NCBI RefSeq assembly: GCF_003937945.1
Contig: NZ_RSEC01000033.1
Coordinates: forward strand, 1-64,000
Reading direction: 5' to 3'
DNA from: Amycolatopsis eburnea
GTDB taxonomy: Bacteria > Actinomycetota > Actinomycetes > Mycobacteriales > Pseudonocardiaceae
DNA: 64,000 nt
The translations under genes were made by a program, and so were the position numbers. This document shows, piece by piece, positions 49,857 to 57,119 of this stretch (the first letter of the stretch is position 1; every line of letters starts with the position of its first letter). Below the pieces are notes generated by a model, which was not told where the DNA came from, ran no database searches, and saw only the letters and a program-made list of their open reading frames with translations.

Positions 49857-50873
49857 TCAGGTCGGCGCCGGTTCCTCGGCCGGCCGCAGGTGGCGGACCG
49901 TGGCGTCCGGGTGGCGGGTCAGCGGCTGCAGCGGCAACGCCGGTGTGTCCGCGACCCGTTCCAGGTGGCGCAGCAGGATTCCCTCCCGCAGCGCCCACGG
50001 GCAGACCTCGACGCGCGCCACGTCCAAAGCCGACAACGCGACTTCCGCGGCCACCGCGCCGGCCACCACCTGGCGGGCGCGTGAGCGGGAAATGCCGCGC
50101 AGGGCCGCCCGCTCGACCGCGGGAATGCCGGCCAGCCGCGGGATCTGCGCGCGCAGGTCCGCGACCGCCAGCTCGCGGGTGACGAACGGCCCCTTGCGCT
50201 GGGGCGCGGCGCCGGTGAGGCGGGCCAGCTGCTTGAACGTCTTCGACGTCGCCACCACCCGGCGCGGCGGGCCTTCCCAGCGCAGCCGGTCGAGGACTTC
50301 GGACAGCGTGTCGCGGACGTGGCGGCGCAGGGTCTTCAGCTGCTTGCGCGTCGGCGGGTCGGCCGTGAGGTGCTCGCGGGTGAGCCGGCCGGCGCCCAGC
50401 GGGAGTGAGACGGCCAGCTCGGGCTCGACGTCGCGGCCGAGGACCAGTTCCATCGAACCGCCGCCGATGTCGGCCAGCAGGAGCCGCCCGGCGGACCAGC
50501 CGTACCAGCGGCGCGCGGCGAAGTACGTCAGCCGTGCTTCCTCTTCGCCGGAGAGGAACTGCGGGCGGATCCCGGAACTCGCCTGGATGCGGTCGATGAC
50601 CTCGTCGCGGTTCACCGCGTCGCGCACGGCCGCGGTGACGAACGGGTACAGGTGGTCGACGCCGAGCCGCACCGCCGCGTCCACGGCCCGGGTCACCGCG
50701 GCCGCCACCCGCTCGATGCCCGCTTCGCTCAGCGTGCCGTCCGGCAGCAGCTCTTCGGCGAGGAGCGTCGGTTCCTTCACCGCGTGCGCCGGCAGCGGTG
50801 GCGCGCCGGCGGATACGTCCACGACCTGCAGCTGAGCGGAGTTCGACCCGATGTCCAGCACGGCCAGTCTCAT
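49857..50873 (-). CDS. Exopolyphosphatase / GppA-type phosphatase
   Basis: 338 aa. Ppx/GppA ASKHA-fold: DIGSNSAQLQVVDV at the N-terminus (phosphate 1), FVTAAVRDAVNRDEVID, LSGEEEARLTYFAA, and LLADIGGGSMELVLG (phosphate 2). It hydrolyses polyphosphate or pppGpp. The length matches the short actinobacterial form without an HD domain. The ATG is 9 nt from GGGTAA with no ribosome site (leaderless). It is divergent from an SDR gene and functionally linked to the Pit transporter unit at 29.4 kb. Confidence 0.9.
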   Translation of the reverse strand: MRLAVLDIGSNSAQLQVVDVSAGAPPLPAHAVKEPTLLAEELLPDGTLSEAGIERVAAAVTRAVDAAVRLGVDHLYPFVTAAVRDAVNRDEVIDRIQASSGIRPQFLSGEEEARLTYFAARRWYGWSAGRLLLADIGGGSMELVLGRDVEPELAVSLPLGAGRLTREHLTADPPTRKQLKTLRRHVRDTLSEVLDRLRWEGPPRRVVATSKTFKQLARLTGAAPQRKGPFVTRELAVADLRAQIPRLAGIPAVERAALRGISRSRARQVVAGAVAAEVALSALDVARVEVCPWALREGILLRHLERVADTPALPLQPLTRHPDATVRHLRPAEEPAPT

Positions 50874-50882
50874 CGGCCCGGA

Positions 50883-50908
50883 TTACCCGCGGGGCGGCGC
50901 GTTTACTC
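50883..50908 (-). promoter_or_regulatory. SigB/SigF-type promoter, leaderless, for the Ppx/GppA gene
   Basis: Minus strand GAGT (50908-50905), 16-nt spacer, GGGTAA (50888-50883). It ends 9 nt before the ATG. Confidence 0.6.
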
Positions 50909-50925
50909 CCCGGACGACGTGGTAG
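50901..50925 (+). promoter_or_regulatory. SigB/SigF-type promoter (one mismatch) for the SDR at 50958
   Basis: GTTT at 50901-50904, 15-nt spacer, TGGTAG at 50920-50925. It overlaps the minus-strand -35 region. Confidence 0.55.
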
Positions 50926-50957
50926 CCGCCTGGATACGCACCGAAAGGAGACGTCCC

Positions 50958-51782
50958 GTGCCCACTCCGGCGCCCTTGCCCGCCGAAGCCGCTTCGCCGC
51001 GACGCGCCATCGTCACCGGCGCGGACTCCGGGATCGGCCGCGCGGTCGCGGTCGCGCTCGCCGGTGGCGGTCTCGACGTCGGCATCACGTACCACTCGGA
51101 CGCCGAGGGCGCGGAGAAGACCGCCGCCGAGGCCCGCACCCACGGCGTCGACGCGCACGTGCGGCGGCTCGACCTGACCGAACTGCCCGGTGCCGCCGAC
51201 GTCGTCGACGAGTTCGCGGACGACCTCGGCGGGATCGACGTCCTCGTCAACTGCTCCGGTACGGGCAGCAGCCAGCGCGCCATGGACCTCGATTACGAGA
51301 AGTGGCGCGAGGTCCTCGACGTCGACCTGGACGGGGTGTTCCTCGTTTCGCAGCGCGCCGCGCGGCACATGATCGACGCCGGGCGCGGCGGGCGGATCGT
51401 CACCATCACCAGCGTCCACGAGCACGTGCCCCGCGTCGGCGCCGCGCCCTACTGCGCCGCCAAGGCCGGGGCGGGCGCGCTGACCCAGGTCCTCGCGCTG
51501 GAACTGGCCGAGCACGGTATCACCGTGAATTCGGTGGCCCCCGGCGAGATCTCGACGCCGATGACCGGGCAGGCCGACGCCGACCCGCGGGAGCAGGACC
51601 GGCCCGGCATCCCGCTCGGGCGCACCGGGCACGCCGCCGAAGTGGCCGCGGCGGTCGCGTTCCTGGCCACCCCGGCGGCCGGGTACATCACCGGCTCCTC
51701 GCTGGTCGTCGACGGCGGCCTGCTGCTGATGGGCGCCCAGCACGGCACCGCGTACCGCGAGCACGACTGGCGCACCCCCTGA
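50958..51782 (+). CDS. Short-chain dehydrogenase/reductase
   Basis: 274 aa. Classical SDR: VTGADSGIGRAVAVALA, NCSGTGSS in place of NNAG, catalytic Ser in TITSVHEHVP, Tyr-x3-Lys in PYCAAKAGAG, and TPMTGQADADP. The C-terminus YITGSSLVVDGG is typical of glucose-1-dehydrogenase-like and YgfF-like stress SDRs. The GTG at 50958 follows AAAGGAG by 7 nt. It is the only gene on its strand before the DUF4383 unit (152-nt gap). The substrate is unknown. Confidence 0.88.
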   Translation: MPTPAPLPAEAASPRRAIVTGADSGIGRAVAVALAGGGLDVGITYHSDAEGAEKTAAEARTHGVDAHVRRLDLTELPGAADVVDEFADDLGGIDVLVNCSGTGSSQRAMDLDYEKWREVLDVDLDGVFLVSQRAARHMIDAGRGGRIVTITSVHEHVPRVGAAPYCAAKAGAGALTQVLALELAEHGITVNSVAPGEISTPMTGQADADPREQDRPGIPLGRTGHAAEVAAAVAFLATPAAGYITGSSLVVDGGLLLMGAQHGTAYREHDWRTP

Positions 51783-51883
51783 GACCAGGGGCCCGCGCCC
51801 TGGCTGCAGGGACCGGCGCGGGTCCCGGCCGCGGGCCGGACGGCGGCTTCCTCAGCCCGCCGTCCGGCCCGTTCCACTCCTCC

Positions 51884-51908
51884 GTTTCCCGCCCCTTCCG
51901 CCGGGTAT
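51884..51908 (+). promoter_or_regulatory. SigB/SigF-type promoter for the operon 51935-53326
   Basis: GTTT at 51884-51887, 15-nt spacer, GGGTAT at 51903-51908: full consensus. A 26-nt leader with AAGGAG follows. Confidence 0.8.
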
Positions 51909-51934
51909 CCGAGCGCGGAGGGAAGGAGAGCACC

Positions 51935-52372
51935 ATGTCGTCCGCCGAAACCCGCTCCCGGGCGGGAGCGTCCTGGCTTCGCCCGGTCGTGGCCGTGATC
52001 GGACTGCTCTACCTGGTGCTCGGCGTCGCGGGGTTCTTCACCCCCGAGACGGCGGACGTCGGGCACGAAACGACGCGCACGGTGTGGATCTTCAGCGTGA
52101 CCCCGCTGCTCAACCTGGTCCACACGGTCGTCGGCGCGCTCGGGCTGCTCGCCGCGACCCGGCGCGCCGGCGCGCTCATCTACTGCTGGGTCCTGTTCGT
52201 GGGCTTCGCCGGCATGACCGCGTACGGCGTCCTGGCCACCGCGTTCAGCACCCCCGAGGACCCGATCAACCTGAACTGGGCGGGCAACGTGCTGCACGGG
52301 CTCACCGCGCTCGCCGCGCTGGTGCTCGGCATCTTCGCCGCCCGCGCCGGCAACCGCAAGCACACCGCGTGA
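51935..52372 (+). CDS. DUF4383 membrane protein
   Basis: 145 aa. Four predicted membrane helices (PVVAVIGLLYLVLGVAGFF, LLNLVHTVVGALGLLAA, ALIYCWVLFVGFAGMTAYGV, VLHGLTALAALVLGIFAA) with the NLVHTVVGALGLLA and NWAGNVLHGLTAL repeats typical of DUF4383. The function is unknown. It is first in a four-gene unit with a small acidic protein, a hypothetical protein and a VOC protein. Confidence 0.87.
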   Translation: MSSAETRSRAGASWLRPVVAVIGLLYLVLGVAGFFTPETADVGHETTRTVWIFSVTPLLNLVHTVVGALGLLAATRRAGALIYCWVLFVGFAGMTAYGVLATAFSTPEDPINLNWAGNVLHGLTALAALVLGIFAARAGNRKHTA

Positions 52373-52383
52373 AGGAGGTTCCC

Positions 52384-52551
52384 ATGCACCGCGAAAGCGA
52401 TCAGCATTCGCCGCGCGAGGACGACGAGCTGAAGGCGGAGCTGCGCGGCACGCTGCAGGGCAACGGGCCGGCTCACGCCGAGGAGTGGCGCGACCCCGAA
52501 AGCGCCCCCGACGACGACACCGACGTCCCGCCGATCGGTGGCGGCGCATGA
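52384..52551 (+). CDS. Small hydrophilic acidic protein (55 aa)
   Basis: 55 aa, no hydrophobic segment, 18 acidic residues. It has a short helix (EDDELKAELRGTLQG) and a disordered tail (SAPDDDTDVPPIGGGA). GAAGGAGGTTCCC upstream and its place inside an operon (11 nt after the DUF4383 gene, ATGA overlap with the next) support it as a real gene. It is similar in style to the protein at 15902. Confidence 0.75.
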   Translation: MHRESDQHSPREDDELKAELRGTLQGNGPAHAEEWRDPESAPDDDTDVPPIGGGA

Positions 52552-52973
52552 CCACCGGCGCGATGACGACGGCGGGTTCGCCCGCCGTCGTCGTGCACCA
52601 CCGGCTCCACGCGGACTTCGCCGTCCCGGTCCCCTGGCTGCGCCGCCTGCTGGGATCGCGCAGCGGCCTGGAACTGGACACCGGCGGCCTGCGCGTCCGC
52701 TTCGGGCCGTGGCTGGTCGAGACGCCGCTGGCCAACCTGGCCGGCGCCGAGGCGACCGGCCCGTTCAGCCCGCTGCGCGCGCTCGGCGTCCGGCTGTCAC
52801 TGGCCGACCACGGCCTGACGTTCGGCACGACCACCCGCGGCGGCGTGTGCCTGCGCTTCCGGGAACCGGTGCCCGGCATCGACCCGTGGGGCAAGCTCCG
52901 CCACCCCGGCCTCACGGTGACGGTCGCCGAACCCGAGCTGGTCGCCGCGACGATCACCCGGATCGTCTCGTGA
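52548..52973 (+). CDS. Hypothetical protein (141 aa)
   Basis: 141 aa, not recognised. It is beta-rich and soluble (LELDTGGLRVRFGPWLVETPL, GLTFGTTTRGGVCLRFREPVPG). The Gly/Phe pattern and PWGKLRHPGLTVTV suggest a small all-beta or PH-like fold, as in proteins annotated only as hypothetical. It is translationally coupled on both sides (ATGA with the acidic gene, GTGA with the VOC gene). Confidence 0.65.
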   Translation: MTTGAMTTAGSPAVVVHHRLHADFAVPVPWLRRLLGSRSGLELDTGGLRVRFGPWLVETPLANLAGAEATGPFSPLRALGVRLSLADHGLTFGTTTRGGVCLRFREPVPGIDPWGKLRHPGLTVTVAEPELVAATITRIVS

Positions 52974-53326
52974 CCCGGCTCCTCGCCGTCGCGGTCGACT
53001 GCCGTCAGCCCGACCTGCTCGCCGAGTTCTGGGCGAAGGCCGTCGGGCACGGCGAAATCCGGACGTGGACCGACTCGCACGGCCTGACCTACCGCCAGCT
53101 GGACTTCGGCGACGGGCCGGCGCTGCTCTTCCAGCGGGTACCGGAGGAGAAGTCCGGCAAGAACCGGCTGCACCTCGACCTGGCACCGGAGGAACTGGAC
53201 CAGCGCGCGGAGGTGGAACGCCTGGTGCTGCTGGGGGCGAAGGTCCTCGACGACCCGCCCGACGACCCGTGGATCGTGCTGGCGGACCCGGAGGGCAACG
53301 AGTTCTGCGTCCTGCCGCCCCGCTGA
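52970..53326 (+). CDS. VOC-superfamily (glyoxalase-like) protein
   Basis: 118 aa. Glyoxalase-like fold: AVAVDCRQPDLLAEFWAKAVGH, LLFQRVPEEKSGKNRLHLDLAPEE, and the ending IVLADPEGNEFCVLPP. It is similar in type to the protein at 21089, although the two are clearly diverged. Function unknown. It starts at GTG overlapping the previous stop by 4 nt and ends the DUF4383 operon, 1 nt from the convergent DUF6292-like gene. Confidence 0.85.
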   Translation: MTRLLAVAVDCRQPDLLAEFWAKAVGHGEIRTWTDSHGLTYRQLDFGDGPALLFQRVPEEKSGKNRLHLDLAPEELDQRAEVERLVLLGAKVLDDPPDDPWIVLADPEGNEFCVLPPR

Positions 53327-53327
53327 C

Positions 53328-53750
53328 TCAGGCCTGGCCGACCGGGTCGGCGGCGTAGGCGGCCAGCCGCTCGTCGAAACCGTCCGGGGCACCCGGGGTC
53401 CGGAAGCCCGGCGGGTCGGGCCGGCCCGGGTAGCCCTCGCCGTAGAGCTCCTTCACGAACGCCACGACCTGGTCCGGGGACGGCAGGACGTCCTCACCCA
53501 GGTAGGCGAGCGCGATGACCTCGTCGCCCGTGGCCGATTCGACCGCCGCCGACCAGCCGTCGCGCTCGTCCCACAGCAGCGCCGCCTCGTGGTCCGGGAA
53601 GCGGTCGAGCCGCCGGTCGAGGGCCAGGTAGCCGCCGGCGGGCACGGCGACCTCGCAGAACCAGGCCGGCACGTCCAGCTTGGCCGCGACGGCCAGCAGG
53701 TACTGCCGCAGCCCGCGCGCCGCCGCGCCGAGCTCGTCCCGTTCGATCAT
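53328..53750 (-). CDS. DUF6292-like protein
   Basis: 140 aa. It carries the pattern of the actinobacterial DUF6292 family: RGLRQYLLAVAAKLDVPAWFCEVA, VPAGGYLALDRRLDRFPD, HEAALLWDERDGWSAAVE and DEVIALAYLGEDVLPSPDQV. It is soluble and probably regulatory or structural; function unknown. The ATG has only a weak upstream purine stretch, with a GGGTAT box 37 nt away. Confidence 0.75.
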   Translation of the reverse strand: MIERDELGAAARGLRQYLLAVAAKLDVPAWFCEVAVPAGGYLALDRRLDRFPDHEAALLWDERDGWSAAVESATGDEVIALAYLGEDVLPSPDQVVAFVKELYGEGYPGRPDPPGFRTPGAPDGFDERLAAYAADPVGQA

Positions 53751-53787
53751 CGCGTCCTGCCCATCCGATTGGAGCCCCTGCCGGGTG

Positions 53788-53813
53788 ATACCCCATCACC
53801 CACTCGGTCAATC
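53788..53813 (-). promoter_or_regulatory. SigB/SigF-type promoter for the DUF6292-like gene
   Basis: Minus strand GATT (53813-53810), 16-nt spacer, GGGTAT (53793-53788). A leader of about 37 nt follows. Confidence 0.55.
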
Positions 53814-53839
53814 CGACCTACCCCGGAGGGAGCAGTGCG

Positions 53840-54475
53840 TCACCGTTTGAGCAGGTCAAGCACGTCTTCGTCCCCGATCTGATGGAAATCCGCATACCAC
53901 TGCCCGACCGCGCGAAAGCCTGGCGGTTCGGCGACGCAGACGACGTCGTCGGCTTCGCCGAGCAGCCGCGAAGCCGCGCCGGGGGCGGCCACCGGGGCAG
54001 CGAAGACCACCGTCCGGGGCCGCGCCGCGCGGAGTTCGCGCAGTGCCGCGGTCGCCGTGACGCCGGTCGCCAGCCCGTCGTCGACGAGGACGACGTCCCG
54101 GCCGGCCACGCGGACCGGCGGCCGGCCCGCGCGGTAGCGCTCGAGCCGCCGTCGCGCTTCGGCCCGCTCCCGGTCCTCGGTCCGCGCGAGCCGGGCGGTG
54201 GTCAGGTTCAGCGAGCGCAGGATGGCTTCGTCGTAGTGGGCGGGGCCGTCCGGCGTCACCGCGCCGACGCCGTATTCGCGCCGCCCCGGCGCGCCGATCT
54301 TGCGCGCCACCACGACGTCCAGTTCCGCGCCGAGCAGGCGGGCGACCACGGCGGCCACCGGGACGCCGCCGCGGGCGAGCCCCAGCACGAGCGGGTCCGC
54401 CCAGCTCCGGCGGCGCAGCTCGGCCGCCAGCCGCCGCCCGCCGTCGTCGCGGTCGGCGAACACCCGGTCGGTCAT
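53840..54475 (-). CDS. Phosphoribosyltransferase-family protein
   Basis: 211 aa. Type I phosphoribosyltransferase fold with the PRPP motif VVLVDDGLATGVTATAALREL, preceded by LVLGLARGGVPVAAVVARLLGA and VARKIGAPGRREYGVGAV. This branch is often fused or linked to erythromycin-esterase-like or hydrolase proteins and may act on a nucleoside or another phosphorylated sugar; its reaction is not known. It starts 7 nt after the stop of the esterase gene, in one operon. Confidence 0.88.
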   Translation of the reverse strand: MTDRVFADRDDGGRRLAAELRRRSWADPLVLGLARGGVPVAAVVARLLGAELDVVVARKIGAPGRREYGVGAVTPDGPAHYDEAILRSLNLTTARLARTEDRERAEARRRLERYRAGRPPVRVAGRDVVLVDDGLATGVTATAALRELRAARPRTVVFAAPVAAPGAASRLLGEADDVVCVAEPPGFRAVGQWYADFHQIGDEDVLDLLKR

Positions 54476-54482
54476 GCGCGTT

Positions 54483-55775
54483 TCACACCCCGCTCGGGTA
54501 AGTCTGCGCTTCGTCACCTTCCTCCGGCTCCCACTGGTGCAACGGCGTGCTCGCGGTCGTCTCGTCGCAGTGCACGAACGCGTCGTACCGGGCCGACGGC
54601 ACGGTCGGGACGTACCCGCCGCCGCGGTGGACGACGCCGATCGCCCGGTGCTCGCGCAGTTCCTCCGCCCACGCCGTGGCTGCACCGAAGACGTGCAGGC
54701 TCTGCTCCCCCGGCACGGCGTCGTGCAGGAGGCCTTCGAGACTGCCCGGGCGGGCCGGCTCGACCGGCATCCGGCGCATCGCCCCGCCCCAGCGGTCGGC
54801 CGCGAGCACCGAACCGCGGAAGGTGCCGAAGCCGACCGCGACCACGCCGTCGGCCGCGTGCCGTTCCCGGACCAGCTGGCCGAGGTTGAGCAGCCCGGCC
54901 GCGGCCATGTCGGTGGCCCGCGCGTCGCCGACGTGCGTGTTGTGCGCCCACACCACGGCTTTCGAGTGCGGGCCGTAGGCACGCAGCAGCCGGTCGAGGG
55001 TGTCGCTCATGTGGGTGTCGCGCGTGTTCCAGGACCGCGCGCCGCCCCCGACCATTTCCCGGTAGTAGCGTTCCGCGCCCGCGACGACTTCCGCGTTCTG
55101 CTCGGCGACGAACGCCGGATCGAGCCCCGGCACGCTGTCGGCGGGCGCGGCGGACCGCAGCGCGGTCAGCAGCCGCACGACTTCCTCGCGGCAGTTCTCC
55201 GGCACCAGCGCGGCGGAAACCCCGTAGTCGCGCGGATCTTCGCCGTACGGTTCAAAGCAGTGGAAAGCCTGCAGCGCCGCCCCGACGTGCTCCGGCGCGT
55301 GGGCGCGGACGTAGCCGAGCACGCTGCGCAGCGATTCCCCGAGGCTGTAGACGTCGAGGCCGTGGAACCCGCACGGCGGCCCGTCGCCGGTGGCGTTGAA
55401 GGACCGCAGCCAGGCCGCGAACTCGGCCACTTCTTCGTTGGCCCACAACCAGGTCGGCCAGCGCCGGAAGCCCCAGAGCACCTGCCCCGGGTCGTTGGGC
55501 GCGCCCGGCGCCCCGGCGGCGCAGCAGTGCACCCGGTGGCACTCCGGCCAGTCCCCCTCGACGGCGACGAACGAGAAGTCCCGTTCGGCGAGCAGCCGCC
55601 GGGTGAGTTCGGCGCGCCAGCGGTAGAACTCGGCGGTGCCGTGGGTCGCTTCGCCGAGCAGGACGATCCGGGCGTGGCCGATCCGTCGGACCAGCGGGTC
55701 GAGGTCCTGCGGGCTGCGCAGCGGCGCGGCCGACTCGCGGATCGCCGTCACTTCGTCGAGCACGGTTGCGGACAT
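54483..55775 (-). CDS. Erythromycin-esterase family protein
   Basis: 430 aa. Ere-family fold: IVLLGEATHGTAEFYRWRAELTRRLL, VAVEGDWPECHRVH, GFHGLDVYSLGESL, and SKAVVWAHNTHVGDARATDM, which carry the conserved catalytic Glu and His residues. Only a minority of the family open macrolides; the genomic pairing with a phosphoribosyltransferase (7 nt downstream) suggests a nucleotide- or sugar-related activity instead of antibiotic resistance. The ATG is 9 nt from GGGAAT (leaderless). Confidence 0.88.
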   Translation of the reverse strand: MSATVLDEVTAIRESAAPLRSPQDLDPLVRRIGHARIVLLGEATHGTAEFYRWRAELTRRLLAERDFSFVAVEGDWPECHRVHCCAAGAPGAPNDPGQVLWGFRRWPTWLWANEEVAEFAAWLRSFNATGDGPPCGFHGLDVYSLGESLRSVLGYVRAHAPEHVGAALQAFHCFEPYGEDPRDYGVSAALVPENCREEVVRLLTALRSAAPADSVPGLDPAFVAEQNAEVVAGAERYYREMVGGGARSWNTRDTHMSDTLDRLLRAYGPHSKAVVWAHNTHVGDARATDMAAAGLLNLGQLVRERHAADGVVAVGFGTFRGSVLAADRWGGAMRRMPVEPARPGSLEGLLHDAVPGEQSLHVFGAATAWAEELREHRAIGVVHRGGGYVPTVPSARYDAFVHCDETTASTPLHQWEPEEGDEAQTYPSGV

Positions 55776-55784
55776 GCTTCGCGG

Positions 55785-55810
55785 ATTCCCGGTGCGGGGG
55801 CGGGCGAAAC
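55785..55810 (-). promoter_or_regulatory. SigB/SigF-type promoter (one mismatch), leaderless, for the Ere-PRT operon
   Basis: Minus strand GTTT (55810-55807), 16-nt spacer, GGGAAT (55790-55785). It ends 9 nt before the ATG. Confidence 0.6.
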
Positions 55811-55812
55811 GC

Positions 55813-56151
55813 TCAGGGGCGCCAGTCGTCGCGCCAGTCGGGATGCGCTTCGTACACCGACGCGATCAGCTTCACCGACGTGTCGTCGTGCGCGTCGCGG
55901 ATCTCGCGGCGCAGGAACTCGGCCTTCTCCGCGAACGGCACCGGGTGCCGGTCTTCCATCGCTTCGACCGGGCCGCCGGCGAGCAGCAGGCCGTCGCCGT
56001 CGTCGGCGTGCATGATCCGCAGCCTGCCCCGGCGCTCGGCCTCGTCGAGCAGGGGCAGCTCGCCTGCCCGGACGCGTTCTTCGTCCTCCGCGAGCCGGGC
56101 GAGCACGAACTCGTCGAGCCTCGCGGTCGGGGTGTCGTCGAGGTGAGTCAT
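55813..56151 (-). CDS. DUF6221-like protein
   Basis: 112 aa. A short acidic protein whose pattern fits DUF6221: LDEFVLARLAEDEERVRAG at the start and IASVYEAHPDWRDDWRP at the end. It is mostly helical and soluble. Function unknown; common in actinomycetes. The ATG is 9 nt from GGGTAC with no ribosome site (leaderless). It is the last gene of the sigma-box-rich region. Confidence 0.78.
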   Translation of the reverse strand: MTHLDDTPTARLDEFVLARLAEDEERVRAGELPLLDEAERRGRLRIMHADDGDGLLLAGGPVEAMEDRHPVPFAEKAEFLRREIRDAHDDTSVKLIASVYEAHPDWRDDWRP

Positions 56152-56160
56152 GGCGGCCGG

Positions 56161-56186
56161 GTACCCGTCCGGCCGCGACCGCACAC
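56161..56186 (-). promoter_or_regulatory. SigB/SigF-type promoter, leaderless, for the DUF6221-like gene
   Basis: Minus strand GTGT (56186-56183), 16-nt spacer, GGGTAC (56166-56161). It ends 9 nt before the ATG and is the rightmost such element found. Confidence 0.65.
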
Positions 56187-56191
56187 CCGCC

Positions 56192-56728
56192 TCACGTGTT
56201 CACGCGCGCCACCCGCCGGGCCACGGCGAACCCGGTGCCGAGCAGGACGGCTCCGCCGGCGACCCAGGGCCACCACGGCATCGGCGCGTCACCGGCCGGG
56301 CCCGCCGTCATCGCGGCGACCGGTGCCGCCGTCGCCGGCCCCGCGACCGTCAGCCGGAACGGGATCGCGCCGGACACCGGGTGGCCGTCCGCCGAGGTGA
56401 CGCGGTAGCGGATCGTGTAGCCGCCCGCCGGGCCGAGTGGCCGCAGCGGCGCGGAAACCCGGCCGTCCACAACGGACACCGGGCCGCCTTCCCAGTGCGA
56501 CGCGCCGTCGGGTCCGAGCACGGCCAGCTCGGTGAACCGGTTCTCCACGGGCTCGTTGAACTCGAGCACCACTTCGGCGGGCGGCGCGGTGATCGCCGCG
56601 TCCTTCGCCGGCGAACTGGAGAGCAGCACGCTGTGCGCGTCCGCGGCGGGCGCGCACAGCAGGAGCGCGCTGCCGGCCGCCGCCAGCGCGGCGGCGGCGC
56701 GGACGGGAAAAGACCAGCGGAAAGTCAT
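56192..56728 (-). CDS. copC: Copper-resistance protein CopC
   Basis: 178 aa. A Sec signal peptide (residues 1-31) ends ...APAADA, leaving mature His1 for copper in AHSVLLSSSPAKDA. The CopC beta-barrel follows with VVLEFNEPVENRF and the second copper region TSADGHPVSGAIPFRL. A C-terminal membrane helix (WWPWVAGGAVLLGTGFAVA) anchors the protein on the outer face. CopC delivers copper to CopD; a separate copD-type gene is at 57728 on the other strand. The ATG is preceded by CGCGAGGAAATC. Confidence 0.9.
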   Translation of the reverse strand: MTFRWSFPVRAAAALAAAGSALLLCAPAADAHSVLLSSSPAKDAAITAPPAEVVLEFNEPVENRFTELAVLGPDGASHWEGGPVSVVDGRVSAPLRPLGPAGGYTIRYRVTSADGHPVSGAIPFRLTVAGPATAAPVAAMTAGPAGDAPMPWWPWVAGGAVLLGTGFAVARRVARVNT

Positions 56729-57119
56729 GATTTCCTCGCGTTCTCGGGATTCGCGGAACAGGCGGGCGTCACGGAACGGTAGTGATCTCGTCCGGTCGCG
56801 CAACGGCGAACCGTGAAACGACTGCGTTAAGCAATTCTCACCGCCGTCTCCGGTGAACCGGACAAACCGGACGGTTGCTCCACTGGTTCGCCACCCGCGT
56901 CACCCGGTCGGCGTAGCAACCGGGGCGTTCGGCGCAGCTTCTCACCGGGCCGAGCCGCCGGCCGGCCGACCAACTTTACCTGTCCTTCATGTGAAGAACA
57001 CTCCCGGAAACCGGACTGCTGGTTTTCTGCTCCCCACATTCCCGTGTTCCCCGGCCGCTCCGGCATTCCGGCGCATTCCATTCCGGGCGAACGGATTCCT
57101 GCTCTCGGGAGGACTGAAC
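56729..57119. other. Divergent control region of the copper/cupredoxin genes
   Basis: 391 nt between copC (minus) and the Pro-rich gene (plus). It is more AT-rich than its surroundings (for example GCGTTAAGCAATTCTC and CTTTACCTGTCC). No gene, no GGGTA-type box and no operator that I can name. It presumably holds two divergent promoters of another sigma class. Confidence 0.6.

Noticed and set aside
54483..55775. Calling the erythromycin-esterase-like gene a macrolide resistance gene
   Set aside because: Most members of the family are not macrolide esterases, and the linked phosphoribosyltransferase argues for another role.
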